Shown: piece by piece, positions 45,724-54,297 of the stretch
Layout: the number at the start of each line of letters is the position of its first letter
How positions within the stretch are numbered: the stretch's first letter is position 1
Assembly: GCA_019649035.1 (NCBI GenBank)
Contig: BMAT01004028.1
Location: 63,437-127,436, forward strand
Origin: Elysia marginata
Lineage: Eukaryota; Mollusca; Gastropoda; Plakobranchidae
Direction: 5' to 3'
DNA: 64,000 nt
Position numbers and translations under genes: made by a program
The notes under the pieces: model-generated
What the model saw: the letters and a program-made list of their open reading frames with translations, nothing else
Told to the model about the DNA's origin: nothing
Database searches by the model: none

Positions 45724-46980
45724 TTAATCTGCCATCATAATTAGCTGTGCAGTACTTTCCAGGCGTTGCTTGAGGAGTACTTTTTGCCCTTTTTCTATCA
45801 TTTTTATATTTCTGCCTCTGGCATGCCTAATGGTGTACAGATTTACATTTTTGTAGCAAACAACCTTAAACTTTTCCTCTAGACTTTCTACTAGCTTCTC
45901 TAAGTTGTCAAACTTATTGTCTATGCATATTGAAAAGCTAATAGCAGAATTTTGCATCATATCTACCTTAAATTGATATTTATGTAAAAGCCCAAAAACT
46001 TCGCTAATATTATCTTCTATTATAAAGGAATAGTCCAAAGTAGATAGGGAAATGAGTAGCTGTTTTTTCTTGAGTATATAGCAGGGTAAAACAGGTTTGA
46101 TAGACCTATAATTGCTGATGGAGGTTCCTTTTTCTTTAGGGTTTAAAAAAGACCTTACAAATAGTGGAATGTCTTTATTTTTAAGAGGTTTTAGGGTTTT
46201 GGGATGTATAATAGATGCCCCGTAGAAAGCTAGTTCTATGGCCTCTTCGTAGGGGATCTCTTTGAGAAGTTTTGTTTTTTTGAAGTATCTAGGGTCTGCG
46301 TTTAGCACTCCGGGGACATCTTTCCAAATGGTAACGCTTTCTGCCCCAAGGCAACTCGCTATAATGCCGGCAGAAAAATCAGAACCCTCCCTACCTAGCG
46401 TGGTGGCATTCCCTTTACTATCACTGCCGATAAACCCTTGAGTGATATTTAATACGCTTGTGTTGATGTTTTTCTTTATAAGGGTTTCAGTCTGTTTCCA
46501 GTTTACAGAAGCATCTCGGAAATTGCTGTCGGTTCTTATAATGGTCTTTGCATCTACCCAGTTGTTTTTGATGCCTTTTTCTCGCAAATATTCGGAGACA
46601 ATAGTTGTAGATAGCAATTCCCCAAAGCATATAATTTGGTCGTAGATATAGCTTCTGTCATTGGAGGTGTTTGTCTCCAAGAAGGATTCTAGGTCTTGAA
46701 ATAGAGCCTCCACCTGTTCAAAAGCCTTATGTCTACTTTCTCCAAAAAGGTCTTTTATTATAGATATATGAAAGGTTTTTATGGCATCTACACGGGCTAC
46801 TAATCCCTTATCTTTTTCAACATAGTTGTCAATTACAATCTCCAAAGCATTGGTCATTTTTCCCATCGCAGAAATTACCAATAGGACGCTCTTATATCCA
46901 TTTTCTTCTAAAATATTTACGATATTTTTGACACCCATGGCATCTTTTACAGACGCTCCCCCAAATTTAAATACTCTCAT
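45724..46980 (-). CDS. lysC: Aspartate kinase
   Basis: LysC phosphorylates aspartate, the entry to lysine, threonine, methionine and diaminopimelate synthesis. The 418-residue monofunctional protein begins MRVFKFGGASVKD (the KFGG ATP motif), has TLGREGSDFSAG, WKDVPGVLNADPR and an ACT-type C-terminal region (about 300-390), so feedback inhibition is likely. It is a single gene facing the RND operon; the 54-base gap to the pump gene has no clear terminator. Confidence 0.93.
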   Translation of the reverse strand: MRVFKFGGASVKDAMGVKNIVNILEENGYKSVLLVISAMGKMTNALEIVIDNYVEKDKGLVARVDAIKTFHISIIKDLFGESRHKAFEQVEALFQDLESFLETNTSNDRSYIYDQIICFGELLSTTIVSEYLREKGIKNNWVDAKTIIRTDSNFRDASVNWKQTETLIKKNINTSVLNITQGFIGSDSKGNATTLGREGSDFSAGIIASCLGAESVTIWKDVPGVLNADPRYFKKTKLLKEIPYEEAIELAFYGASIIHPKTLKPLKNKDIPLFVRSFLNPKEKGTSISNYRSIKPVLPCYILKKKQLLISLSTLDYSFIIEDNISEVFGLLHKYQFKVDMMQNSAISFSICIDNKFDNLEKLVESLEEKFKVVCYKNVNLYTIRHARGRNIKMIEKGQKVLLKQRLESTAQLIMMAD

Positions 46981-47024
46981 TTTTGTATAAAATTCAATCT
47001 AAAATTGTCATAAAGTATGGATTG

Positions 47025-47032
47025 CAAATCTA
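47025..47032 (-). promoter_or_regulatory. -7 box of lysC
   Basis: TAGATTTG on the minus strand matches TAnnTTTG exactly, 44 bases before the lysC ATG. Confidence 0.4.
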
Positions 47033-47084
47033 ACTTTTATAAATGCTTTTTGATAAGAAAGTTATTATTCATGACAAAAGGTAC

Positions 47085-47092
47085 TACTTTTG
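47085..47092 (+). promoter_or_regulatory. -7 box of fbp
   Basis: TACTTTTG matches TAnnTTTG exactly, 21 bases before the ATG at 47114, which supports this ATG over the earlier open frame start at 47090. Confidence 0.45.
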
Positions 47093-47113
47093 TGTAATGT
47101 ATTATTTTTTTAT

Positions 47114-48118
47114 ATGAGGAAGCAAACACTGGGGGAGTTTATCATTGAAAACCAAAAGCAATTTAGGTATGCAGAGGGAGAGCTCTCTAGGTTAGTCAAT
47201 GCCATTCGGCTGGCCGCGAAGGTAGTCAATCATAAGGTCAACAAGGCAGGGATCACAGATATTATAGGTGAATCGGGAGATTTAAACATTCAAGGAGAAG
47301 AACAAAAAAAGCTAGATGTATTTGCTAATGAGACCTTTATAAAGACACTCAGCAACAGGGAAATTATCTGCGGAATTGCTTCTGAAGAAGAAGAAGACTT
47401 TATAAGTGTAGAAAGCAAAACAGGGCAGTATCAGAATAAATATGTGGTACTGATAGATCCTTTAGATGGCTCTTCCAATATAGATGTCAATGTGTCTGTA
47501 GGTACTATTTTTTCTATCTACAAAAGGCTTACCCCTTCTGGCACTCCCGTAAAATTAGAAGACTTTTTACAGAAGGGGAGAAATCAGGTAGCGGCGGGTT
47601 ATATTGTCTACGGCACCTCTACCATGCTGGTTTATTCTACTGGAAATGGGGTTAACGGTTTTACCTTAAATCCTGCCATAGGGACATTTTACCTATCTCA
47701 TCCCAATATCAGTCTTCCGAAAGAGGGGAATATTTATTCTATCAATGAAGGGAATTACAACCATTTCTCCGATGGTATCAAAAGATATATAAAGTATTGT
47801 CAAAAAAGGGAGGGTAATAGACCTCATACCTCTAGATATATAGGTTCTCTAGTCTCGGACTTTCATAGAAATATGATAAAGGGAGGGGTTTATCTGTACC
47901 CCAAGACGCAAAAAAATGAAAATGGAAAACTACGGTTGCTTTATGAGTGTAATCCCATTGCTTTTTTGGCAGAACAGGCAGGGGGAAAAGCCTCTGATGG
48001 TAAACAGCGCATTTTAGACATCAACCCTACGCAGTTGCATCAGCGGGTACCTTTCTTCTGCGGTAGTAAAGATATGGTAGAGACCATAGAGCGTTTTATG
48101 GAAGGTAGTGGCGCATGA
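47114..48118 (+). CDS. fbp: Fructose-1,6-bisphosphatase, class I
   Basis: Fbp removes the 1-phosphate from fructose-1,6-bisphosphate in gluconeogenesis. The 334-residue protein from ATG 47114 (MRKQTLGEF) has [18 protein letters not shown] (acidic metal site), the main [17 protein letters not shown] motif and the C-terminal [17 protein letters not shown]. Length fits class I. It is divergent from lysC; their promoters share about 133 bases. Confidence 0.95.
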   Translation: MRKQTLGEFIIENQKQFRYAEGELSRLVNAIRLAAKVVNHKVNKAGITDIIGESGDLNIQGEEQKKLDVFANETFIKTLSNREIICGIASEEEEDFISVESKTGQYQNKYVVLIDPLDGSSNIDVNVSVGTIFSIYKRLTPSGTPVKLEDFLQKGRNQVAAGYIVYGTSTMLVYSTGNGVNGFTLNPAIGTFYLSHPNISLPKEGNIYSINEGNYNHFSDGIKRYIKYCQKREGNRPHTSRYIGSLVSDFHRNMIKGGVYLYPKTQKNENGKLRLLYECNPIAFLAEQAGGKASDGKQRILDINPTQLHQRVPFFCGSKDMVETIERFMEGSGA

Positions 48119-48228
48119 AATGATACTAAAATTATCACAAGATTAAAATAGTAAACATCACTTGAGTAAACCCTAGGCTTTTTTTACTTATGAGTCAGAG
48201 CCTAAAAAAAAATTAGAGAACAAAAATT

Positions 48229-48324
48229 ATGGCTAAGAATAAAAAAATACCCCGATCAATAGAACCCAATATCGCTGAGTTAGCTAATGGGTTATTAAAG
48301 ATATACATCTTTATTTTAAATTAA
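48229..48324 (+). CDS. 31-residue open frame upstream of the methyltransferase, probable N-terminal relic
   Basis: Starts with ATG and reads MAKNKKIPRSIEPNIAELAN before ending after 31 codons. The beginning looks like the start of a longer protein: from memory it resembles the N-terminus of large Bacteroidetes restriction/methylase proteins. It stops 8 bases before the ATG of the real methyltransferase gene. It may be a relic left when the present gene replaced an older one, or a short leader peptide. Too short to be sure. Confidence 0.35.
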   Translation: MAKNKKIPRSIEPNIAELANGLLKIYIFILN

Positions 48325-48331
48325 TTTGAAA

Positions 48332-50344
48332 ATGACAAACTCCTATAAACTCGAAGAACATATAAACGATTGGGTTAAGGCTCAGTTTCATAAACTTGGT
48401 TTAGTTAATCAAAAAGATTATTATACAGAATCTGCTATTCCTGATTACCTTAAAGAAGCCTTAAAAGGACGGGCCAAAACGGAAAACAAAGCAAACTTCG
48501 GGAAACCCGATTTTAGCATTACAAAATATGCTATTCCAGTGATTATTGAAAACAAATTGGGCTTAAAAAAACTCATAAATAACACCCAAGAGGGAATTAA
48601 ATTCGATGAAAAATCGGTACAAAGTTTTGCGGTTAATGGGGGGTTATATTATGCTACGGGAATAATTGCATCAGGAAAATACCACGAAGCTATTGGAATT
48701 GGGATTGCGGGAGATTCTGAAAACCAAATAGAGCTTAATGTCTATTATGTGTATGGTTCGGGGGAGAAATCCTTTAAATTATTAGAGTCGGTTAAAACGC
48801 TTGATTTCCTTGAAAACAAAAAGACTTTTGATGAATTTTATACCCAAGCTACATTAACAGAAGAAGAAAAACACGATATTTTAATTAACTCACAAGCAAC
48901 CTTACAAAAATATGCTAAAAACCTCAATAAACTGATGCATAACCATAACATTACCGCTCCACAAAGGGTATTATATGTTTCAGGAATGCTTTTGGCAATG
49001 CAGAATGTAGCCGATCAAGAGGGTAATAAAATTCAAGATGGCTTAGTACCCCATGAGTTAAAAGGTATTTCTACTGATTCTAAACGGGATGGAGTTCAGA
49101 TTGTAAATCAAATTAAAGAATTTCTTACTGCTAGAGATATTCCGAAAAAGATCAATCTGATGTTGGCTAGTTTTTCAGAGATTTCAAAAGATCCTCAAAG
49201 AGATGATCCAATCGCACTTGATAAAGAAGTATCGAAATTAATCAATCAAAAAGCTAGTGTTAATGCACAAATTTTTACTTTCATCTATGAAAATATTTTT
49301 CTTTCTATTGATGAAATGGCAGGGCATTTAGATATTATGGGAGAGATGTATTCTGAGTTTTTGAAATACGCACTCGGAGATGGGAAAGAAATAGGTATCG
49401 TCTTAACACCGCCTTATGTAACCAAAATGATGGCAACCATTCTCAATGTCAATCAAAATAGTAAGGTAATGGACTTGGCAACAGGTTCGGCAGGATTCTT
49501 GATTTCGGCTATGGAGATGATGATACAAGCTGTAGAAACTCAATACGGGAAAAAAACCTCCGAGGCAGAAAAAGAAATTGAAAACATCAAGAAAAACAAG
49601 CTGTTAGGAATAGAACTCAATGCCGAAATGTTTACCTTAGCCGCTACCAATATGATTCTTCGGGGTGATGGAAGTTCTAACATTCACCATGGGAATACTT
49701 TCAACACTCAAGAGAATTTATATACAGGGTTCAAAGCCAATAAATTATTACTCAATCCTCCTTTTACTTATGAAGAAAATGGGATGCCGTTTATAGCTTT
49801 TGGTTTGGATAGAATGGAAAAAGGAGGGCTTGGAGCCATTATTATTCAAGATTCGGCAGGCTCTGGGAAAGCCGTCAAAACCAACACAAGAATACTTAAA
49901 AACCATACTCTAAAAGCCAGTATTAAAATGCCAGGGGATTTGTTTCAGCCTATGGCAGGGGTACAAACCAGTATTTATGTGTTTGAGGCACACAAAGCTC
50001 ACGACCCCGAACAGACCGTTAAGTTTATTGACTTTAGAAATGATGGCTACAAGAGAACCAGTAGAAGTTTACAAGCTATAGACGAACCCAACAAACGATA
50101 TACAGATGTGGTAAAAATCTATAAAGCTGGGGGAAATGCTAAGGTGGATGCTTTGTGGAATTTAGATGATGTATATCTTGAAGATTTTATCTCTCTTGAA
50201 GGTAATGATTGGAATTTTGATCAACACAAGATTATAGACACCAAACCCATCTTGCAAGATTTTAAAAAAACCGTGAGCGATTATCTAGCTTGGGAAGTGA
50301 GCCAAATACTCAAAAAAGACAAAGACGAACGCTTGGGAAAGTAA
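48332..50344 (+). CDS. BcgI-like restriction-modification protein: N-terminal nuclease motif fused to N6-adenine methyltransferase
   Basis: A 670-residue protein. N-terminal part: GKPD (57-60) with E73-N-K75 in VIIENK, a PD-(D/E)xK nuclease pattern, typical of type IIG/IIB proteins. Then a helical linker (about 175-350) and the HsdM-like domain with MDLATGSAGFL (381-391, SAM site) and LNPPF (474-478, motif IV). No hsdR gene accompanies it, and the next gene is a specificity subunit, so the pair resembles BcgI, whose A subunit both methylates and cuts while B recognises DNA. ATG at 48332 is preferred to TTG 48326. If the nuclease motif were inactive it would be a solitary type I methylase. Confidence 0.75.
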   Translation: MTNSYKLEEHINDWVKAQFHKLGLVNQKDYYTESAIPDYLKEALKGRAKTENKANFGKPDFSITKYAIPVIIENKLGLKKLINNTQEGIKFDEKSVQSFAVNGGLYYATGIIASGKYHEAIGIGIAGDSENQIELNVYYVYGSGEKSFKLLESVKTLDFLENKKTFDEFYTQATLTEEEKHDILINSQATLQKYAKNLNKLMHNHNITAPQRVLYVSGMLLAMQNVADQEGNKIQDGLVPHELKGISTDSKRDGVQIVNQIKEFLTARDIPKKINLMLASFSEISKDPQRDDPIALDKEVSKLINQKASVNAQIFTFIYENIFLSIDEMAGHLDIMGEMYSEFLKYALGDGKEIGIVLTPPYVTKMMATILNVNQNSKVMDLATGSAGFLISAMEMMIQAVETQYGKKTSEAEKEIENIKKNKLLGIELNAEMFTLAATNMILRGDGSSNIHHGNTFNTQENLYTGFKANKLLLNPPFTYEENGMPFIAFGLDRMEKGGLGAIIIQDSAGSGKAVKTNTRILKNHTLKASIKMPGDLFQPMAGVQTSIYVFEAHKAHDPEQTVKFIDFRNDGYKRTSRSLQAIDEPNKRYTDVVKIYKAGGNAKVDALWNLDDVYLEDFISLEGNDWNFDQHKIIDTKPILQDFKKTVSDYLAWEVSQILKKDKDERLGK

Positions 50345-51540
50345 GTTCCCCACTTAACCAAAAACTAGAAAAAGTTAAGTGGGGCGAGTTTAGAATAGGG
50401 GATTTATTTGAGGTATTATCTAGTAAAAGAATTTTTCATGCGAACAAAATTTTAATTTATAATAACCAGATAGAAAACAGTTTTTCATATGTAGTTCGAC
50501 AATCAAGAAATAATGGAATTAGAGGTTACATTAAAGAAGATGAAAAATATTTAAATTCAGAAAATACGCTTTCGTTTGCACAGGATACTTTTTGTGTGTT
50601 TTTTCAAAAAGAAAAATATTTTACAGGTAATAAGGTGAAAATTCTAAAACCATTATTTAAAAATAACACTGATAAAGTGATGCAATATTTTGTAGTAGTT
50701 TTTTCAAAATCACTTGGGAGATTCACATGGGGAGTAGGATCTACTTTCGAGACAATAAAAAACCACCCTATCCAACTTCCCATAAAATCCAACGGCGAGA
50801 TAAATTTTTCTTTTATGGAAAAATTTATAGCAGAGCTAGAGGCAGAGCGTATAGCAGAGCTAGAGGCAGAGCGTATAGCAGAGCTAGAGGCGTATCTACA
50901 AGCTACAGGGCTAGAAGACACTACGCTAACCGATGCAGAACAACAAGCCTTAGCCGACTTCGAAAACGAAAATATAGTATGGAAAGAGTTTAGAATAGGG
51001 GATTTGTTTGAGATAGGGACAGGTTCTTTATTGTCAAGCAATGAACTTAATGATGGAGAAATCCCTAGAATATCTGCAAAATCTGAAAACAATGGAGTGT
51101 TGGACTATCTTGATACAGATGCTTTATCAAATGCTCGACATTTTGAAAACTTTATAACAGTTAATTTTTTTGGTACAGATGGGGGGGTTTTTTATCATCC
51201 CTATAGAGCAAGTGTTGAAATGAAAGTGCATACTTTGAAAATACCAAATTATGAATTTAATTCACATACAGGTCAATTTATAGCAACAGCGTTGAAATCA
51301 CCTTTAAATGGTTTTGGATATGGGAATCAATTATCAAGTTCAAAACTTAAAACATTAGATTTTAAAATCCAACTTCCCATAAAATGCAATGGCGAGATAG
51401 ATTATGAGTTTATGGAAAGGCTTATTTCTGCAGTGCAAAAACGGGTCATTGAGGGTGTGGTTCACTACACAGAGAGAAAGATAGTCGCAACCAAACAAGT
51501 AGCGCATACTAAAGTGACAGGAGAAGTCAATTTTTCTTAA
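50290..51540 (+). CDS. Specificity (S) subunit with two target-recognition modules
   Basis: A protein of up to 416 residues that picks the two half-sites of the bipartite target. Two similar modules each begin EFRIGDLFE (positions about 33 and 233) and end in QLPIK.NGEI followed by a helix. Between them lies the 8-residue repeat AELEAERI, twice in full and a third partial copy, which extends the linking coiled coil. No ATG lies near the start: TTG at 50290 overlaps the methyltransferase by 55 bases; reinitiation from an unusual codon or ribosomal slippage are alternatives. The last 30 residues (VEGVVHYTERKI..., abbreviated) are HsdS-like. Same operon as the methyltransferase. Confidence 0.78.
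   Translation: MGSEPNTQKRQRRTLGKVSSPLNQKLEKVKWGEFRIGDLFEVLSSKRIFHANKILIYNNQIENSFSYVVRQSRNNGIRGYIKEDEKYLNSENTLSFAQDTFCVFFQKEKYFTGNKVKILKPLFKNNTDKVMQYFVVVFSKSLGRFTWGVGSTFETIKNHPIQLPIKSNGEINFSFMEKFIAELEAERIAELEAERIAELEAYLQATGLEDTTLTDAEQQALADFENENIVWKEFRIGDLFEIGTGSLLSSNELNDGEIPRISAKSENNGVLDYLDTDALSNARHFENFITVNFFGTDGGVFYHPYRASVEMKVHTLKIPNYEFNSHTGQFIATALKSPLNGFGYGNQLSSSKLKTLDFKIQLPIKCNGEIDYEFMERLISAVQKRVIEGVVHYTERKIVATKQVAHTKVTGEVNFS
50386..50412 (+). repeat. Direct repeat at start of recognition module 1
   Basis: 27 bases encoding EFRIGDLFE, identical at 26 positions to 50986-51012, exactly 600 bases downstream. Such matches allow recombination between modules. Confidence 0.8.
50830..50891 (+). 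repeat. 24-bp in-frame tandem repeat in the specificity subunit
   Basis: Unit begins GCAGAGCTAGAGGCAGAG and codes for AELEAERI. Copies: 50830-50853, 50854-50877 (identical) and a partial third from 50878 whose first 14 bases match. Loss or gain of a unit keeps the frame and changes the spacer by 8 residues. Confidence 0.9.
50986..51012 (+). repeat. Direct repeat at start of recognition module 2
   Basis: Second copy of the 27-base sequence at 50386-50412 with one substitution. A second pair at the module ends (50770-50802 and 51367-51399) is also nearly identical. Confidence 0.8.
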
Positions 51541-51704
51541 TCCCTTGCACTCGGGGGCTACTTTTACGACAAACTAGGAGGGTAACATTAGATAACTACC
51601 AATTTAAATAGGCTGTAAACACTTGTTTTGATTTGTCTTAATCACTAGTTAAATCAAGCTAGGGAGCGCGCTTTATTTAGATTCTTTCTAAATTTCTTTT
51701 TTGT

Positions 51705-51712
51705 TAACTTCG
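51705..51712 (+). promoter_or_regulatory. Possible -7 box of the nqr operon
   Basis: TAACTTCG, one base off TAnnTTTG, 45 bases before the nqrA ATG. No obvious -33 element. The rest of 51541-51704 holds nothing recognisable. Confidence 0.3.
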
Positions 51713-51756
51713 CCCCGCTTTTCTTATGTCCAAAGCATGATATGGTTGCTTAAAAA

Positions 51757-53109
51757 ATGACAAAAAGACAGAACCACATTAAGATTCGTAAAGGATTTGA
51801 TATACACCTGAAAGGAGAGGCAGACAAATTTAGTTTGGAAGCCAAGAGATCCAAAGTATACGCTGTAAAGCCACCCGATTTCAATGCTATTATTCCGAAA
51901 CTTTCTGTGAAAGAAGGGCAGGAGGTAAAAGCTGGTGAAACATTGTTTTTCTCAAAGCATGATCCAAGAATAAAGTTTGTATCTCCCGTGAGTGGATTCG
52001 TCAAAGAGATCGTTCGGGGCGAAAAACGAAAAATACTGTCAATAGATATTTTGGCAGAATCCAAAGATGATTATATAGAATACGGTAAGCGAGATATTGA
52101 GAAAATATCTCCCCATAGTCTTAAAAATCTGTTATTAGAATCAGGTTGCTGGAGCTTTATCAAGCAACGCCCCTATGATATTATCGCTAACCCGGATGAG
52201 TCCCCAAAATCTGTCTTTATATCTACCTATGACTCTGCCCCTATGGCAGCGTCATTTGAATATACTCTCAAAGACAAAAAAGCCGATTTTCAAACGGGAA
52301 TAGATACTCTGAAAAAACTCACAGGCAAAGTCGTTCACCTCTCTGTGGAATGTAACTCTACTGCTTATTTTAAGGATATAAAAGGGGTAGAAATTCACCA
52401 ACTTTCCGGACCCCATCCTGTGGGGAATGTAGGTGTGCAAATTCACAAAATAGATCCCATCAATGTGGGGGAGAGGGTGTGGACAGTTAGCGCACCCCAT
52501 GTGGCTATTATAGGGAATCTAATAAATAGTGGCCATTATGATGCCACCAAGATCATAGCATTATGTGGTAGCCAGATTGCAAAACCTCACTATCTGAAAG
52601 TAAAAACGGGGGCGCAGATATTAGACATTGTGGGGGGTGTTCCTAAAAACTCAAGGATTATTAGTGGGAATGTTTTGACAGGGGAAAAGGTAACCCAAAA
52701 TGATTTTCTTGGATTTTATCACAATGAGGTAACTGTGATCCCTGAAGGGAACCAATACAGTATGTTTGGTTGGATACCATTTGCAAGGTCAAGCGTACCA
52801 AGTATATACGGTACTTCTATATCGGCTCTTTTGAGAGGGAAAAAATACAGTTCTAACACAAACCTAAACGGAGAGGCAAGGGCGATGGTTGTAACAGGGA
52901 AAATGGAGAGTGTATTCCCCTTTGATATTTATCCTATGCAATTGCTAAAGGAGTGTTTGTCAGGAAATATTGATAAAATGGAAGCCTTGGGAATTTATGA
53001 GGTTGTACCCGAAGACTTTGCACTAGTAGATTTTGTATCTACATCTAAAGTAGAGGCTCAGGAAATTATTAGAAAGGGACTCACCCTAATGAACGAAGAG
53101 GTCGGTTAA
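51757..53109 (+). CDS. nqrA: Na+-translocating NADH:quinone reductase subunit A
   Basis: First of six adjacent nqr genes. NqrA is the peripheral subunit of the sodium-pumping NADH:quinone oxidoreductase. The 450-residue protein has the family start KIRKGFDIHLKGEA, the SGPHPVGNVGVQIHKIDPI tract and ISGNVLTGEK, with a normal length. Together with nqrB-F it would let the cell make a sodium gradient from NADH oxidation, reducing the menaquinone made by the men genes. Confidence 0.96.
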   Translation: MTKRQNHIKIRKGFDIHLKGEADKFSLEAKRSKVYAVKPPDFNAIIPKLSVKEGQEVKAGETLFFSKHDPRIKFVSPVSGFVKEIVRGEKRKILSIDILAESKDDYIEYGKRDIEKISPHSLKNLLLESGCWSFIKQRPYDIIANPDESPKSVFISTYDSAPMAASFEYTLKDKKADFQTGIDTLKKLTGKVVHLSVECNSTAYFKDIKGVEIHQLSGPHPVGNVGVQIHKIDPINVGERVWTVSAPHVAIIGNLINSGHYDATKIIALCGSQIAKPHYLKVKTGAQILDIVGGVPKNSRIISGNVLTGEKVTQNDFLGFYHNEVTVIPEGNQYSMFGWIPFARSSVPSIYGTSISALLRGKKYSSNTNLNGEARAMVVTGKMESVFPFDIYPMQLLKECLSGNIDKMEALGIYEVVPEDFALVDFVSTSKVEAQEIIRKGLTLMNEEVG

Positions 53110-53128
53110 AAGACTACTCATTAACTAT

Positions 53129-54292
53129 ATGAAGCTGAGGGAAAAGATAGATCAATTGAGAAAACCTTTCCAAAAAGGAGAGAAATGGGAAAAGTTTGCC
53201 CCTGCATTTAATGCTTTGGACACATTTCTGTTTGTCCCTAATCATACGACAAAAGTAGGCGCTCACATAAGGGATGCTGTAGACTTAAAAAGGGTTATGA
53301 TCACTGTTATTATAGCCTTACTACCTGCCTTGACTTATGGCATCTATAATGTCGGTTTCCAATATTATAGCCAAATAGAGGGGGGCGATATTTCTTTTTG
53401 GAGTTGCTTTGCTTATGGTCTTCCAAAAGTCTTACCGATGATTGCCATTTCCTATATTGTGGGACTCGCCATTGAGTTTGCTTTCGCCATCTATAGAGGG
53501 CATGAGGTCAATGAAGGATATTTGGTAACGGGTTTGCTCATTCCTATGGTGATGCCTGTGGGACTACCCCTCTGGATGTTAGCTCTATCGGTAGCCTTTT
53601 CTGTAATTATAGGTAAAGAAGCTTTTGGGGGAACAGGCATGAATATTTTAAATCCTGCTCTTCTCGCCCGAGCATTTGCGTTTTTTGCCTACCCGACTTA
53701 TATGTCTGGTAACATGGTGTGGGTATCTGAAGCCACCTCTATTGATGGTATATCGGGTGAAACTATTTTGGGAAAATTAGCAGCCAGCAAGCCTATTGTT
53801 TATTCTATTTCAGAAATGTTCAACGGTTCTATCCCCGGCTCGATTTCCGAGACTTCAACATTGTGGATATTAGTCGGGGCTTTGTTTTTAATAATAACCG
53901 GAGTAGGTAGTTGGAGAATTATGCTCGGTGGTGTAATAGGGGCATCATTTATCGGGATTGTTTTCAATAGTTGGGGTGCTAATGACTTGATGCGATTTCC
54001 TTGGCATCAACATTTGATAGTAGGAGGTTTTGCTTTTGGAATTGTCTTTATGGCAACGGATCCTGTATCTGCCGCACAAACCTTAAAGGGTAAATGGGTT
54101 TATGGTATCTTAGTTGGGTCCCTCTCTATTGTGATAAGAATTTTTAACCCTGCTTACCCCGAAGGCGTTATGCTTGCCATACTTCTGATGAATGTTTTTG
54201 CGCCGACCATAGACCACCTTGTAGTACAAGCCAATGTAAACAAGCGTAAAAATAGGTGGAGCTTGGCTAAGGAAGGAGTAAAAAGAAAATAA
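53129..54292 (+). CDS. nqrB: Na+-translocating NADH:quinone reductase subunit B
   Basis: A 387-residue inner-membrane subunit with about ten hydrophobic segments that binds riboflavin and a covalent FMN. The FMN attachment motif reads DGISGET (206-212), so Thr212 is the probable site; the common sequence is SGAT. Also seen are the conserved EAFGGTGMNILNPALLARAFAFFAYP and GSWRIMLGG. It starts 19 bases after nqrA. Confidence 0.95.
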   Translation: MKLREKIDQLRKPFQKGEKWEKFAPAFNALDTFLFVPNHTTKVGAHIRDAVDLKRVMITVIIALLPALTYGIYNVGFQYYSQIEGGDISFWSCFAYGLPKVLPMIAISYIVGLAIEFAFAIYRGHEVNEGYLVTGLLIPMVMPVGLPLWMLALSVAFSVIIGKEAFGGTGMNILNPALLARAFAFFAYPTYMSGNMVWVSEATSIDGISGETILGKLAASKPIVYSISEMFNGSIPGSISETSTLWILVGALFLIITGVGSWRIMLGGVIGASFIGIVFNSWGANDLMRFPWHQHLIVGGFAFGIVFMATDPVSAAQTLKGKWVYGILVGSLSIVIRIFNPAYPEGVMLAILLMNVFAPTIDHLVVQANVNKRKNRWSLAKEGVKRK

Positions 54293-54297
54293 AAAAT

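Noticed and set aside
48332-50344. Ordinary type I HsdM interpretation
   Set aside because: No hsdR is present and the N-terminus carries a nuclease-like PD...ExK pattern, so a BcgI-like system fits better; not fully excluded.
50604-51092. 162-residue minus-strand frame with SSAIRSASSSAIRSAS repeats
   Set aside because: It is the antisense reading of the 24-bp repeat in the S gene.
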